Source of the DNA: Diplolepis rosae
Taxonomy: Eukaryota; Arthropoda; Insecta; Hymenoptera; Diplolepididae
Direction: 5' to 3'
Length of the DNA: 64,000 nt
NCBI GenBank assembly: GCA_030998225.1
Contig: JAPYXD010000753.1
Location: 5,536,001-5,600,000 of the forward strand
Shown piece by piece: positions 1-11,573 of this stretch. The notes beneath the pieces were generated by a model. It was not told where the DNA came from. It did not search any database and was given only the letters and a program-made list of their open reading frames with translations. Made by a program: the position numbers and the translations under genes. Every line of letters starts with the position of its first letter. The stretch's first letter is position 1.

Positions 1-898
1 ATACGAATCTATCCGTAAGAGAATATATCTATTTTTTATATCTATCGGCCGAAAATTTATACTTCTTTTCAACATTTCCTGAAGTGGAAAAGTGCCTTAT
101 GGATAAATTGCATATAAAAATATCAGGATCGAAAAAACATTCAATTGGGTTGAATTGGAAGTTAAAATGATATGATGGAATAGAAAAAAGTGACATTTGA
201 CAGAAATAAGTAATGAAATTTCTATTGAAAAGAATGTTATAATTTTTATTATAAGAAGAAATAAAATCGGATCAAGGAAAGAGGCGGCGTATAGATACAC
301 ATAGAAACAGTTCATTCAAAAAGATCTGACTTAGATTGAATAGGAAATATGAATTTAAAATTAATCAAATATGAAAACGGATTCACGATAATAAAGGCTT
401 TTCAAATCGTACAAAATTAATTCCTGTGACATTACTCTTTGAGGTTTTCGGCAATGTTTACAAGTTAGCTCCTTTAAAAATAAATTTTTAACGTCCTCGT
501 TGTGGCGACCGTTAACCTATTCACTTTTTTCCTTGCTCATTCTTTCTCCATGTAATTATACCGGCTCGGTGGAAAGGTGGATAATTTCTGGCCCGTTCCT
601 TTCGACGCGGTTCACCTCGCTAACGGAACGCGTTGTCTCGAAGATGGTGTGTTAGTAGAGTTGATATGATAGTGGTGGTGGTATTAACTCCGGGCGCCGG
701 CATCCGCTTCGGGAGGACCGAGTACAACAAGACGAAAAACAACTCCCTTCTAATTATCCTTTGAGAAAGTATGGGTGAGGTATAGTATTCGCGCACGCGA
801 GCGTGAGAGCGAGAGTGAGAGTCTTCAGTAATGTACGTATATATCTTATCTTATCCAAAAACTTTATTAATTGCTCAGTTGGTAATTTTAATCACTTG
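1..898. other. Intergenic sequence, AT-rich then a GC-balanced island
   Basis: Bases 1-480 are AT-rich with nothing recognisable; short open frames here have no coding character. Bases 480-835 are more GC-balanced and look single-copy, with a short GAGAGCGAGAGTGAGAG purine repeat near 803-822. I see no exon, but the composition resembles the other unique islands of the window, so a regulatory or transcribed non-coding role is possible. Confidence 0.4.
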
Positions 899-1174
899 TA
901 CTCTCTAAATCTAAATCAGTCAAATTTTCACTGATTGAATCAGTAATTTGCCTTTTCACTGATTCATCAGTGCAAAAATATTTTTCACTGACAAATCAGT
1001 TAATTTTCACTGATTGAATCAGTGAAAAAAGTATTTTTACTGTTAAATCAGTTGATTTCCACTGAAGTAATCAGTGAAAATTGACTGATTTACAGTAATC
1101 TCTTTTTAGCTATTTGAAACAGTCAAATTTCACTGATAATCAGTAGTTTTTGACTGATTCAGATTTAGAGAGTA
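899..1174. mobile_element. MITE of the ACTCTCTAAAT family, copy 1
   Basis: A 276-bp non-coding element with inverted ends (TACTCTCTAAATCTAAATCA at the left; the mirror ending TTTAGAGAGTA at the right). Both ends abut TA, which fits a TA target duplication of Tc1/mariner type. The body is built from repeated small palindromes of the form CACTGATT-n-AATCAGTG followed by an AAAATATTTTT linker. Related copies lie at 6600, 12224, 28111, 48556 and 63604. No transposase is encoded. Confidence 0.85.
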
Positions 1175-1254
1175 TAATCACTACTTTTTGTCGAGTCTAT
1201 TTAACACTGTCGATTCTGTTCTATTCAGCGCTAATCCGAAAAAAGGTTTTCAGT

Positions 1255-1795
1255 CCCCTTGCGAAAATTTCGAATTGGAATTCAATTCGAGTAAATCAGA
1301 ACTATTCAGAACCATTTCAAAATCTGTTTTGCATATCGTTTGATGAAAAACGGTCTAAAATCCGGCATCAATCCGAATTAATCGGAAGCAAGTTTTCAAT
1401 CTGAATGATTCCGAACTCGGATTCATTCGGATTGATGCCTCGAATTGAAGCGGAATAAATCGAATCTAGTCAGATTAATGTTTGATCGATTTTATTCAAA
1501 CGAGATACAATCCGTTATTCGGATTGGTTCAAAATGATTCAGAATGGTTCAGAAACAGATTTCGGAATGACTCGGATTGGTTCGGATTAAATTCCTTTCC
1601 GGAACTTTCGGCAGAGTTTTGCTTAATGCGATAATTAATTTTACTTCATCCGGACTTCCAACTTGAATCCGACCTCGGATTGAGTCGAATTGAAGTGAAT
1701 TGAATACTTGGTTCAGATTGGAAGTATTAGACTGAGTTCCAGATTGGCGTGGAATAGGATGGAATAAAATACAATCCGAAACTTTTACCAAGGTA
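1255..1795. mobile_element. Foldback element of the ATTCGGATTG family
   Basis: The left end CCCTTGCGAAAATTTCG mirrors the right end CGAAACTTTTACCAAGG, a diverged form of the CCCTGGCGAAAGT termini of the intact hairpin element at 49638-50202. The body is rich in ATTCGGATT and its complement. It also contains the family's phrase TCGTTTGATGAAAAACGG (about 1337). Open frames inside it are by-products of the repeat. Confidence 0.7.
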
Positions 1796-1996
1796 GATAC
1801 TAGTTTTTTATCATCAATAAAATTAATTAATAATTATTAATTAAATGAGAATTAAAAAATTGAATAAAAAATAAATAAAAATTAATACCTCGCTTTTTCC
1901 ACAGAAAGATTTCAAATTCTTTAAAAAAAATTAATTTTCTATTATCCTAAACCTGAGTAATTCACCTTGTCTTTTAACGAATTCCAAAATAAAAAC
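1796..1996. other. AT-rich spacer
   Basis: Very AT-rich sequence with short A and T runs. No gene or repeat unit is recognised. Confidence 0.4.
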
Positions 1997-3720
1997 AAAA
2001 AAGTACTTTCCACACTCAAGGGGTTTGTTTCCGTGCTAGTTTACCGAAATTTTTGAAAAACTATGTTTGTTATTAAATATTTATTTAATCTGACTCGATC
2101 TCGCGAGATGCAGGGACGTACAGAAAAATCTAGAAAAGTAGAATAATAGAACACAGAACGATTTTCCAGCAGATCTTGAAATTTCGAAAATTAAGCTTGG
2201 ACTCAAACCACACGGGTGATCCAAGTTTCCTCTGCAGTAAACTCTTGCATATTAATTCATAAATTTATATATCTTCTTTAAAACAGGAAAATAATATTTT
2301 ACTTCGTTTTTTAACATATTCCAAAACAACCATAAAAATATTACTTATTTTCGGAACGAACTAAAGAAACGTTGACATACAGGTGAGTTTCTCGATATAA
2401 ATTCCTACCTTTCAGGCGTCGAGTACTTTCCATGCTCAAGGGGTTTGTTTCTGTGCTAGTTTACCGAAATTTTTGAAAAACTATATGTTTGTCATTATAT
2501 ATTTATTTAATCTGATTTGATCTCGCAAAATGTAGGGACATACAGAAAAATCTAGTAAAGTAGAATGATAGAACGCAGAACGATTTTCCAGCACATCTTG
2601 AAATTTCGAAAATTAAGCACGTACTCAAACCACGCGAGCGAAGCACAGTGATGTAGGATTTTCAATGTAAAAAAATTTTGCATATTAATTCATAAATTTG
2701 TAAATCTTCTTTAAAACAAGAAAAAAATATAAATTTCGATTTGGATGGTTAAAAGAATTAATTTTTTTATTTTCCAGAATTTATTGATTTTTCTTCGTCT
2801 CTTCACATATTCCAAGCTAAACAAAAAATATTCACTATTTTCGGAACAAACTAATGAAAAATTGACATTCAGACGAGTTTCTCGAAATACCTTCCAGGCG
2901 TCGAGAACTTTCCACGCTCAAGGGGTTTGTGTTCGTGCTAATTAACCGAAATTTTTGAAAAAATATATGTTTATCATCATATATATATTTAATTTGATTT
3001 GATCTCGCAAAATGTAGGGACGTACAGAAAAATCTAGTAAAGTTAATGATAGAACACAGAACGATTTTCCAGCAGATCTTGAAATTTCGAAAATTAAGCA
3101 CGGACTCAAACCACGCGAGCGAAACACAGTAATGTAAGATTTTTTATGCAAAAAAACATTGCATATTAATTCATAAATTTGTAAATCTTCTTTAAAACAA
3201 GAAAAAAATATATATTTGGATTTGGATGTTTAAAAGAATTAATTTTTTTATTATCCAGAATTTAATGATTTTTCTTCGTCTCTTCACATATTCCAAGCCA
3301 AAAACAAAAAATATCCACTATTTTCGGAACAAACTAATGAAAAATTGACATTCAGACGAGTTTCTCGAAATACCTTCCAGGCGTCGAGAACTTTCCACGC
3401 TCAAGGGGTTTGTGTCCGTACTAATTAACCGAAATTTTTGAAAAAATATATGTTTATCATCATATATATGTATATTTAATCTGACTTGATCTCGTGAAAT
3501 GTAGGGACGTGCAGAAAAATCTAGTAAAGTAGAATAATAGAACACAGAATGATTTTCCAGCAGATTTTGAGATTTCGAAAATTAAACACGGACTCAAATC
3601 ACTTGAGTGACCCAAGTTTACGATGTCGGTAAGGTAGGATTTGTTATGCAGAAAACTCTTTTCATATTTATTCATAAATTCGTATATCTTCTTTAAAACA
3701 AATAAATAATGAAAATTTAT
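1997..3720. repeat. Tandem repeat, about 480-bp unit, four copies
   Basis: The phrase CTCAAGGGGTTTG recurs at 2015, 2435, 2917 and 3400, giving spacings of 420, 482 and 483 bp. Each unit then has ACCGAAATTTTTGAAAAA, GTAGGGACGT.CAGAAAAATCTA, a CCAGCAGAT block and GACTCAAA.CAC in the same order. The first unit is shorter and the last breaks off near 3720. Several short open frames repeat with the unit (for example minus strand 2835-3101 and 3318-3545), so they track the repeat rather than genes. Confidence 0.85.
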
Positions 3721-4440
3721 ATATTCCACATGAGATATTCACATTAAATTTGCTAAATAACAAAAACCCTTATAATTTGACATCATACCAATATTAAATT
3801 AACAGAAAAAGTTTTATCAGACTGATTGAGACCTATTCGATTATAAAGTTCTTTGGACATCGATTCAAATACAATTTGGTAGTTACTCTGGACCTGCGCT
3901 TGTGTATACGTAATGTGGAGAGTGAACTGAGAGGCGTTTTAATAGGGACCTGGTCGGAAGAAACGAGTCCATAATGTATTCGGTTGCATCGACTTGTTTT
4001 CTCTTTCTTTCTCGCTCTTTCTCTTTAGTTTGTTTCATCTTTCCTCTTCAACCCTTTAATGCAGGATCCTCCATCCTCCTCTTGTCGCACTCTTTCACTC
4101 TCAGGACCGTATCAACACTACCCCTTCCCTCTTTCTTTGTAACTGGTTAATAGTCTTTAAGCACTGCTTCAGATTAATTACATTTTTCATTCCCTTTCAA
4201 TCCTTTCAAGGGACATTGAAAAGTGAAATTGAAAACGATTTAACGGGAGAATTAATTAGCCACTTGTTAAATCTAAGATTTGAATTAAATTACTTGAGAT
4301 TCTACGATATTATTTCTTCTAGTTGTAAATTCGTAAGGATAGGTTTTTTTTAAAGTTTGAGAAACAAAGCTTTTTATTTGCAATTGTTGGCCTTTATTTC
4401 CAGAGTTCTCGATTGAAAATTTAAAAACGTCTAATAAATA
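3721..4440. other. Unique intergenic sequence
   Basis: AT-rich except for a pyrimidine-rich island at about 3890-4150 (runs of CTTTCT and TCCTC). No coding frame is convincing. The pyrimidine tracts could belong to a regulatory or transcribed region, but nothing decides it. Confidence 0.35.
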
Positions 4441-4470
4441 CAGTGGCTCTCAAAATAATTTGAATACCTG

Positions 4471-5243
4471 CACGGAAAAAACAGTATAGCTGTTCGACCT
4501 ATACCGGTATACAGTAAAACCTCATTTATCGAGACGCCCTTGAAATGTAAACACCTCGTTTATCGGAATTTGGAGGGGCTCCCCACTACCACCTACAGTC
4601 TCATGGTGGGTTGCCATGACTCTTGTTGTATGTTGACATTTAGTAATGGTAACGAAGGTATGTATAATACGAAGGTATGTAAAAAAATTGACATAATAAA
4701 ACTCCTGGAAATGAAACATCTGCAAACTATGTCACTATGTACAAGGAGTGGCGGCTGGAGGAGAAACAAAATATCCCGATAAATGAGGTTGCGAGATCCC
4801 GATAAGTGAAGATCCCGATAAATGAGGTTTTACTGTATAGTGTCTCGACCCATGCGGTATAGGTGAGACAACTATACTGGTTTGCCGCGCGACCTATACA
4901 TTGCTTCGCATGCACGCGACTCTAACCTCGAAATGAGAAAGAAGTGTCATTTTTTCGAAGCGTTTGTCGATTTGTTTGGAGCATTTTTTATTTCTTTGGA
5001 AGACCATTTTTGCCTATTGCGTACTGTTTTATCACACGCGAAAATTCACAAGAGCGATAACGATGGCATAATATTTTGTTTACGATTGCTATACATGGTA
5101 TTGTCATATCAACGAACTTGTATAGCTGTCTCTCCTATACTCGTATAGTTCTGAGGACCATACCGTAGCATTGCTCTGATAGCAATATTTTCTGGTTCTG
5201 AGGACCAAAATATAGTTCTCTTAGCTATACTGTTTTTTCAGTG
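4471..5243. mobile_element. Middle element of the nest, CACTGAAAAAACAGTAT ends
   Basis: Ends CACGGAAAAAACAGTATAGC and (mirrored) CACTGAAAAAACAGTATAGC differ at one base. The interior has repeated GGTATAGG, TATACTG and GAGGACCA motifs. It lies inside the 4441-5806 element and is itself split by 4512-4835. The 88-residue frame at 4882-5148 falls in its interior and resembles no protein I know. Confidence 0.8.
4512..4835. mobile_element. Innermost element, CAGTAAAACCTCATTTATC ends (pogo/Tigger-like MITE)
   Basis: Inverted ends CAGTAAAACCTCATTTATCG and the mirrored GATAAATGAGGTTTTACTG, each flanked by TA. Such ends and a TA duplication are typical of pogo/Tigger members of the Tc1/mariner superfamily. 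The right side has two more partial copies of the CCCGATAA(A/G)TGA motif (4775-4820), which may be transposase-binding sites. At 324 bp it is non-autonomous. Frames across it (80 and 67 residues) are not transposase. Confidence 0.82.
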
Positions 5244-5808
5244 TGTATTTCAAGCCATTGTTAAAGTGTCTTAATTTTTACGAAAACAAGTCTAAAATGC
5301 TTTTTCGATAATAACATGAGTTTTCATGAAATTTTGTTTTTGATTATCTCAAGTTAAAGGCAAAATATTAATTTTATAAAAATGTATTAGAAAAAACGTC
5401 AAATTTCAATATTTTTGAAAAATGTTAATTATCATTTTTTTGGATTCTACCATTGGGCCGAAGATAATGCAAAATAGTCATAAAATTTCAAATAAAGACT
5501 GTACTCTATATACATTACATAAATAAATACAAAATATCAATATTTTTATAAATATTCCTAAATCTTAATTAAATATGATACACATTGATTTTTTCAAAAA
5601 TTCTTCTAAGAAGCTATACAATTTTAAAATTTCACGACTATTTTTTATAAAAGTAATATTTTGCCTTTAACTTGAGATCATTAGAAGCAAAATTTTTATT
5701 GACATTCATGTTATTATCGAAGAAACATTTTTAACTTGTTTTTGTAAAAATGAAGACACTTTGAAAATGACTTAAAAAACTGTCGAGACACTTTTGAGAG
5801 CCACTCTG

Positions 5809-6599
5809 TCTTCGATATTTTAAAATCCTTATTTTTTTCGTTCTTCTATTATTTTGAAATAATTCTTTCTCTTTCTGAGTTGGTAAAATAAGAATGTAAG
5901 GACGACGGATTCATCTTTCGAACGCGTGGCAAGCGTGCGCTCGTGTTCTCTTTATCTGTCTTTATTCCATTCTCACAGTTTCTTTTTTCTCTCTCACTCA
6001 CACGACGCAGGACTCAGCAGGATGCCGCGACTGTGTGCGATGCGATCTGTTACAAGGGACCTCATTAAAGTGACATTTTCTCAAAATGACTGTTTGACAG
6101 ATCTGAGCCGAGCACAAAACATTGATAAATTCGTGACAAGCATAAACGCGTAATCGCCAATGCGCGATTCCAACTTCAATATCTTACAAAAAATTTTGAT
6201 TCTGTGAATAAAAATTCCGTCTTTTAAACAAAGCTTCTTTAAGTAATTATTAGTTTTAAGGGGCAACACCACTCTAGAATTTTCAAAAAATCCGAATGTT
6301 TTTTTTATTCGGGAATTCATTTATTCAGGATTCTAGAAACTTTAAACGCGTTTTTTTCGAAACCACTTTTTTCAATCTTGACGGAGACATTACTTTTAAA
6401 TGGTTGCATAAATCACTTTAAATTATTGAGAGCAGCTTCATAATTACATTTTACATGGTACTACATACGGAGTTTTCGATCCGATTTGAACTTTTTATTT
6501 TATAAACAATTTACTGATGAGTTTTTGGTAAAAAATCGAACTTTTTCGTTTAAAAATGTACCATTTTTACAGTATTTGATTTTCAAAAAATTCCGGACT
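5809..6599. other. Intergenic sequence with one GC-balanced island
   Basis: An island at about 5885-6170 has balanced composition (CGACGGATTC, GAACGCGTGGC, ACGACGCAGG). A 75-residue plus-strand frame there starts MASVRSC and is Ser/Leu-rich; I recognise no family and do not call it a gene. From 6256 a TTAAGGGGCAACACCAC sequence resembles the left end of the TTAA-flanked elements seen elsewhere, but I find no matching right end. Confidence 0.35.
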
Positions 6600-6875
6600 T
6601 ACTCTCTAAATCTGAATCAGTCAAATTTTCACTGATTGAATCAGTGATTTACCTTTTCACTGATTCATAAGTGAAAAAATATTTTTCACTGTTAAATCAG
6701 TTAATTTTTACTGATTCATCAGTGAAAAAAATATTTCTCACGGTCAAATCAGTCAATTTTGACTGAAATAATCAGTGAAATTTGACTGATTTACAGTAAC
6801 CTCTTTTTAGCTATTTGAATCAGTCAAATTTCACTGATAATCAATAGATTTTGACTGAGTCAAATTTAGAGAGTA
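6600..6875. mobile_element. MITE of the ACTCTCTAAAT family, copy 2
   Basis: Same length (276 bp), orientation and internal order as the copy at 899. Ends TACTCTCTAAATCTGAATCA and AAATTTAGAGAGTA include the flanking TA. A second TA-bounded copy in the same orientation within 6 kb supports a once-active family. Confidence 0.87.
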
Positions 6876-6884
6876 CACTACTGG

Positions 6885-7612
6885 TCAGAATTGGAGGATC
6901 ACCTGTTTTTCGATGATTGCTTTAATTATTTTTATTTTTATTTTGTGAGTGATGAAATTTGTATTCTTAATAAATTGAAAGCCATCAATATTATCTTTAA
7001 AATTAGTTTGGAATGAAGTCGTTTTGTTAAATTTTGAAGAAGTTATTGCAAAAAAATTCAAAATTTCAATTTTTTCTTACATTTTAAATAATTTTCGAAA
7101 TTGTAACAAAAAATTACGGAAATTTCGAAAACATTTTATCTGTAGGTAAATCATAATAAAATTTATAAGGATATATATTTTAAGTGAATTTGATGGGAAA
7201 TTTATGATTACATGTTTTATATATTTTATAAAAATGTTTTTTTCAGCAAAAGCAATATTGGAATTTTTCCATTTTTTTTATTCAAACTTTAACCTCGTGC
7301 ACTATCTAAGAAAAAAATTACACATTAATGCTAATAATTTGGTTTTATTCTGTAAAAATTTAGCTTCAAAATGAATTAAAGAACATTAAAAAATGTTGAT
7401 TATTTAAAAAGTTATTTTAAATTTAAGAAATCATTGAAATCTTGACTATTTCTGCAATAACTTCTTCAAAATTTAACAAAACAATTTCATGCTGTGCTCA
7501 TTTTATAAATAATTTTGATAGCTTTGAATTAAATTAAGAGAACAAATTTTTTTACTCGCATAATTCAAATTAGGATAATTGAAGCAATTATCAAATATTT
7601 CACGAGGAAAGT
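6885..7612. mobile_element. Long-arm foldback element
   Basis: Two arms of about 170 bp mirror each other. The left arm (6900-7075) includes GAAGTCGTTTTGTTAAATTT and GAAGAAGTTATTGCA. The right arm (7435-7600) carries TGCAATAACTTCTTCAAAAT and TTAACAAAAC. The left end is near CTACTGGTCAGAATTGGAGG; the right end is worn. No coding capacity; probably a non-autonomous DNA transposon. Confidence 0.7.
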
Positions 7613-7615
7613 GTC

Positions 7616-7652
7616 CCCCAATGGAGGTGCTTTTTAAAAAGGCCATTGGGGA
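7616..7652. repeat. Perfect short hairpin CCCCAATGG / CCATTGGGG
   Basis: CCCCAATGG, a 19-base AT-rich loop containing CTTTTTAAAAAG, then CCATTGGGG. The loop is itself partly palindromic, so the stem may extend. It could be a remnant of element ends or an RNA hairpin; nothing decides this. Confidence 0.6.
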
Positions 7653-8639
7653 GATTGGCTCTCTTGTCGCCATTTTGTATGGAAATAGTAATGAAAAAAT
7701 TATTTTCTATAGACAAATGTATGCCACAGAGATCCTCTGAAAAATCTCCCCATTCCCTTTATTATTAATATTATTATTATAGAATTAAAAAATAAACAGA
7801 AAAATATTTATATTTCAAAATGTTTAAATATTTCCAAATCAATTGGAGGCTAAGAAAGCATTTTTTTATAAAGGAACTATGGAGTGTTCGTATCTCCTTG
7901 AACCTGGGCTGAAATTTTTTTTCAGTTTTTTGTCGTCTTTTTTATTCTTCATCCACTTCCGTTGTTTTCATCCCCGATTACATCAGTGGTACCGCCCCTA
8001 AGTCCCGTAACCTTTTTCCCTGTTTCAGGATTTCGTATCTCCTTTCATTCTATCTGTGATGGAAGTCGAAATTTCGTAATTTATTAAAAAGAGGGGTTGC
8101 TCTTTTCATTCAAGTTGTTTTCTATAAAAATAGTAATAATAAAAAGCGAAGTACACTTGTACTTTTTTTGATCACAAATTCGTTTCTTCCTTTTTAGATG
8201 AAATCGATAAGTGGCATGTATTCTCGTCTTTTTTTATGAATCTTCAGATCTCAGGGTAGAGACTTTCGGACCCTCGTAGTTTATGTACATTTAGTGAAGT
8301 GACTTTCGGTGTTTTTTGTCATAAAATTTAAAAAGAACATTTTCTGAAATTAAGGTCCAAATGTGCTTTTCTATTTGGGGTGAAATTACGGAAATGCATT
8401 TTCACTGAGTGCTGGTGTCTTTTAATTAAATTAGTCTTCTCGCAAGAGACATATGTTTTGTTTTCTCTTTTGTCGGTCTATTTCAAAAGATAAGATAATC
8501 CCAAAAAGGCTAAATTACAGTGGCGGAAATTGGAGAAAAGTAGTATCTTCTTAATTTCATGGTTCACGTATAAACGAAAATTGGCTTATTATGTTAAGAA
8601 GCTTTTAAAATATATTTCTTTGAGATATTTACCGCGCAG
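7653..8639. other. Unique intergenic sequence
   Basis: Moderately AT-rich, apparently single-copy. No open frame, RNA gene or clear repeat is visible. Confidence 0.35.
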
Positions 8640-8985
8640 AAATTTCGTAACCTGGCACTGGGTATGAAGTAAAATCCTGAACCAGACTGGGCCCAGGTTA
8701 GGTAGATAAAAAAATCAGAAAAGGGCGTAGAAATTATCCGTTTGCTAAACATGGCCCAGACCCGGGTCGGTATTCTTTTCCAAGCTAGAGTTTGCCAGGC
8801 CTGAGCCTAATCTCAGCTTTCTAAAAATGTCTGCATAAAATGCCAAAGCAGGTTTGAACCTGGTTGCCAGGAATGATACATTAGACCTAATATTTTGAAT
8901 CTTTAACTTTGTATCCCCTGTCTGGGCTGGTGTTCGTTTGGTATATAATGCCAAGCTAGCGCCAGGCCTGGCAATTTATACCGAG
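8640..8985. repeat. CCTGGC/GCCAGG-rich dispersed repeat
   Basis: Unusually GC-rich short words recur in both orientations: CCTGGCACTGGG, GGGCCCAGG, GACCCGGGTC, TTGCCAGGCCTGAG, GCCAGGCCTGGCAA. The pairs CCAAGCTAGAGTTTGCCAGG and CCAAGCTAGCGCCAGG suggest duplicated end segments. Probably a worn MITE. The 69-residue minus-strand frame (8745-8954) lies within it and is not called. Confidence 0.5.
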
Positions 8986-9089
8986 GAAGATAAAACTTGT
9001 TTGATTTTGAATTTTTATGAATATTTGACGATGAATATTATCTTCTCATATAACGCATTAAAAAGGTTACTACAATGAAAAATGCAGAA

Positions 9090-9330
9090 TAAAGAGGAGC
9101 GGGGTCGTTAACGTGGGAAAAAACAGCTTTTTGTTCGAGGAAGATTCGCGTTTCGGCCGTTGGTACGTATATGTAGGTATGAACGCGTGGTCAGTGCAAG
9201 TTAAACTCGACTCTGGCCGTTTAACTCGCTGCACCGGTAAGACAGGTCCTTACTTTGGTCGTACGTCTTCGTTGGTGTATATCTTCGATCGACGATGCAA
9301 TTCTCTCTCGGTGAGACTCGTATAAACAAA
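9090..9330. other. GC-balanced unique island with a Su(H)-type site
   Basis: The block contrasts sharply with AT-rich neighbours. It contains CGTGGGAA (9112-9119), which fits the Su(H) consensus YGTGRGAA, and a possible splice donor CGGTAAGA near 9235. A 70-residue frame (9113-9325) starts MGKNSFLFEEDS; I recognise no family. It may be an enhancer or a non-coding exon 3' of ASH. Confidence 0.35.
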
Positions 9331-9632
9331 ATCAAATTTACAACTCGATTCGCTTTACACGCATTGTAAAAATGCTCTCTTAGTCAGAATGATCTCTTGT
9401 GTTAATATAAGCAACATTGCCATTATGATTTTTTATACAAAAACATCTTAGATAACTCATTTTCTTAGAAATTATGAAATTTTTCTGTTTTTGGATTTTT
9501 GCAGAACTGAAAACACATTTTTGATAATTTTACAAACAGAGTGTCGTTTACATTTAGTTTAATTACTCTTTTTCGGAATTATACTTTCGTATCACTCAGG
9601 GAACAGTTTCTTCAAATAAAAGAAATATATTT

Positions 9633-10799
9633 CGATACCCACGTTCTAATATGTCGTATCCCACAAAATTTGAGAAATTGACTTTTTTTGAAAAATGGAA
9701 TAATAATAATGTTTTACAGCTTATATTAAAATCTTGGGAGTCAAATTGTTTATTTAATATTTTTAAATAAATATTCTAATATGTCGTATCCCACATGCCG
9801 ATTTTCACGAATTCTAATATGTCGTATCCCACATCCATTGGTTAAGTCAGCGCCAGCGATGTAACAGTCAATTTTTATTTTGTCATTAGTCTTAAGTTTA
9901 TTTTAAGAAATTATTTAATAAAATGAGTAAGAAGGTAATTACAAATAATATTTTTACAACTCCAATTAAATCTAGAGCATCCGCTGAAACCTCTGTTTGT
10001 AGATCGATTAAAAATAACTAAAAGTAAATGGCAACAATTACAGGCATTAAAAAAAGTATTGCTGAGAGATACACACTGCTTCTATGATAATATAAAATAT
10101 ATTGATAATACTGACTCTGCTTCTGACCAATCTCCATCAATAAAAAATTTGGAAGCCGAGAGTAAAAATATAGTTATAAAACCTGAAGATAATGATATTA
10201 ATTATAAAAAAAATTGTGATAATACTAGACAAAAGAGAACAAGAAATTTTCAACAATCTCAGCAAGAAAATGTACCTGAAGTAAAAAAAAAAAATTAAGA
10301 GTACTTAAAATGGAAAAAAAAAATGTTTTAAGCAATTATATCGTGACATGTTTCCGTACATGTTCAATGTTTTATTGACCCACAATATCAAAACTGACCC
10401 CATGCCAAATTAACTATTACAAAAGTTTTAAGCAATATTAAAGATAGTAAAAATAAAATGTATCAATAATGTTATATTATAATAATTATGAATTAAACAA
10501 TACAAAATAAGAGAGAAAAATGTTATGTATGGGATGAAATAATATTTAATTATAAAACGATTAAATCAATTTCTTTTCTAAAATACATTTTAATTTTTTC
10601 TTCTTGCGTAACCCACATAAATATCATAAAATTTATTTAAATAATTTTTTTTGCTTTAATTATTATTATTTATGCATTTTTATGAATGTATAAAACAAAA
10701 ATTTGTTTACATTTATTTATTTGTGCTAGCAAGACGTTTTTATCGTTTCCTGAAAAATTTTCCAAATGTGGGATACGACATATTAGAACGTGGGTATCG
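9633..10799. mobile_element. DNA transposon with 22-bp subterminal repeats and 4-bp target duplication
   Basis: Ends CGATACCCACGTTCTAATAT and its mirror. Flanks are ATTT on both sides (9629-9632 and 10800-10803), and the uninterrupted opposite arm of the host foldback has one ATTT at this point. The 22-bp motif beginning TTCTAATATGTCG and ending CCCACA occurs identically at 9644-9665, 9774-9795 and 9812-9833, and inverted at 10767-10788. Repeated subterminal motifs are typical transposase-binding sites. Four-base duplications occur in several superfamilies (Sola, Ginger, Chapaev), and I cannot choose between them. It holds a broken frame (next entry). Confidence 0.85.
9923..10298 (+). pseudogene. 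Frameshifted coding remnant inside the 9633-10799 transposon
   Basis: An ATG at 9923 opens a 32-codon frame (MSKKVITNNIFTTPIKSR...) that stops near 10019. The adjacent frame is open from about 9975 through to the stop at 10296-10298, reading KSKWQQLQALKKVLLRDTHC and then an Asn/Asp/Lys-rich, low-complexity tail. A single frameshift near 9980 would join them into roughly 125 residues. The protein has no domain I recognise. It may be the N-terminal remnant of the transposase after an internal deletion. The tail is followed by a run of ten A residues. Confidence 0.5.
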
Positions 10800-11573
10800 A
10801 TTTGCTGTCTAGGGTCAAAAACAAATTTCTCAAAATTGCAAAAAATATTTTTTCGGTTTTAAGAAATTTTTCAAAATCTTGACAAATCTTTTTCTTTATT
10901 TTTACAGAAGTTTATTTGAATCAACTGATTAATGAGGATTGGGTCGTAGATTTTTAAAGGTCTCGAGTCTTTGATAATGTTTTCTAAGATTTGAGAAACT
11001 TTCGAAAAAAAACTGTTTTGCAAATAATTAGTCAGATTTATATTATGCCAAAATTGATCAAACGCAATTTTTAAATCCTCAATAATTTTCTTTAACGAGG
11101 AGAAATATTTTTCTTCAGATTGAAGAAATTTTTTTTGAATCAGTAAAACTCTTTTAGAAATTTAAATTAAGGACCATAAAAATGCGATTTTGAACTAATC
11201 CTTCAAAGATAGTGTTTATTAGAACTTTCGAGAATTTTCAAGCAAAAAACTCAGTTTTAAAAAAAAAAATTCTGAAATTTCTTAAAACCGAAAAAATGTT
11301 TTTTGCAATTTTGAGAAGTTTGTTTTTGACCCTACACAGCAAATATATTTCTTTTATTTGAAGAAACTGTTCCCTGAGTGATATAAAAGTATATTTCCGA
11401 AAAAAAGTAATTAAAAAAAATGTAAACGACACTCTTTGTTTGCAGAATTATCAAAAATGTGTTTTCAGTCCTGCAAAAATCCAAAAACAGAAAAATTTCA
11501 TAATTTCCAAGAAAATGAGTTATTTAAGTTGTTTTTGTATAAAAAATCATAATGGCAATGTTGCCTATACCTA

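Larger units (their letters stand above)
4441..5806. mobile_element. Outermost element of a three-level nest
   Basis: Left terminus CAGTGGCTCTCAAAA (preceded by TA) pairs with TTTTGAGAGCCACT at the right. Internal arms also mirror each other: 5265-5370 (CGAAAACAAGTC, TTTTTCGATAATAACATGA, TCAAGTTAAAGGCAAAATATT) is an inverted copy of 5645-5775. It is a long-arm, non-coding mariner-type element. A second element (4471-5243) has inserted 30 bases inside its left end. Confidence 0.75.
9403..11573. mobile_element. Large foldback element split by a second transposon
   Basis: The left arm (about 9405-9632, resuming at 10800-10900) and the right arm (about 11270-11571) are near-identical inverted copies for over 300 bp, including GCAACATTGCCATTATGATT, GAGTGTCGTTTACAT and CACTCAGGGAACAGTTTCTT. 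The middle (10900-11270) is AT-rich with no coding frame. The left arm is cut at 9632 by the element at 9633-10799; the right arm keeps the uncut sequence. Confidence 0.85.
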
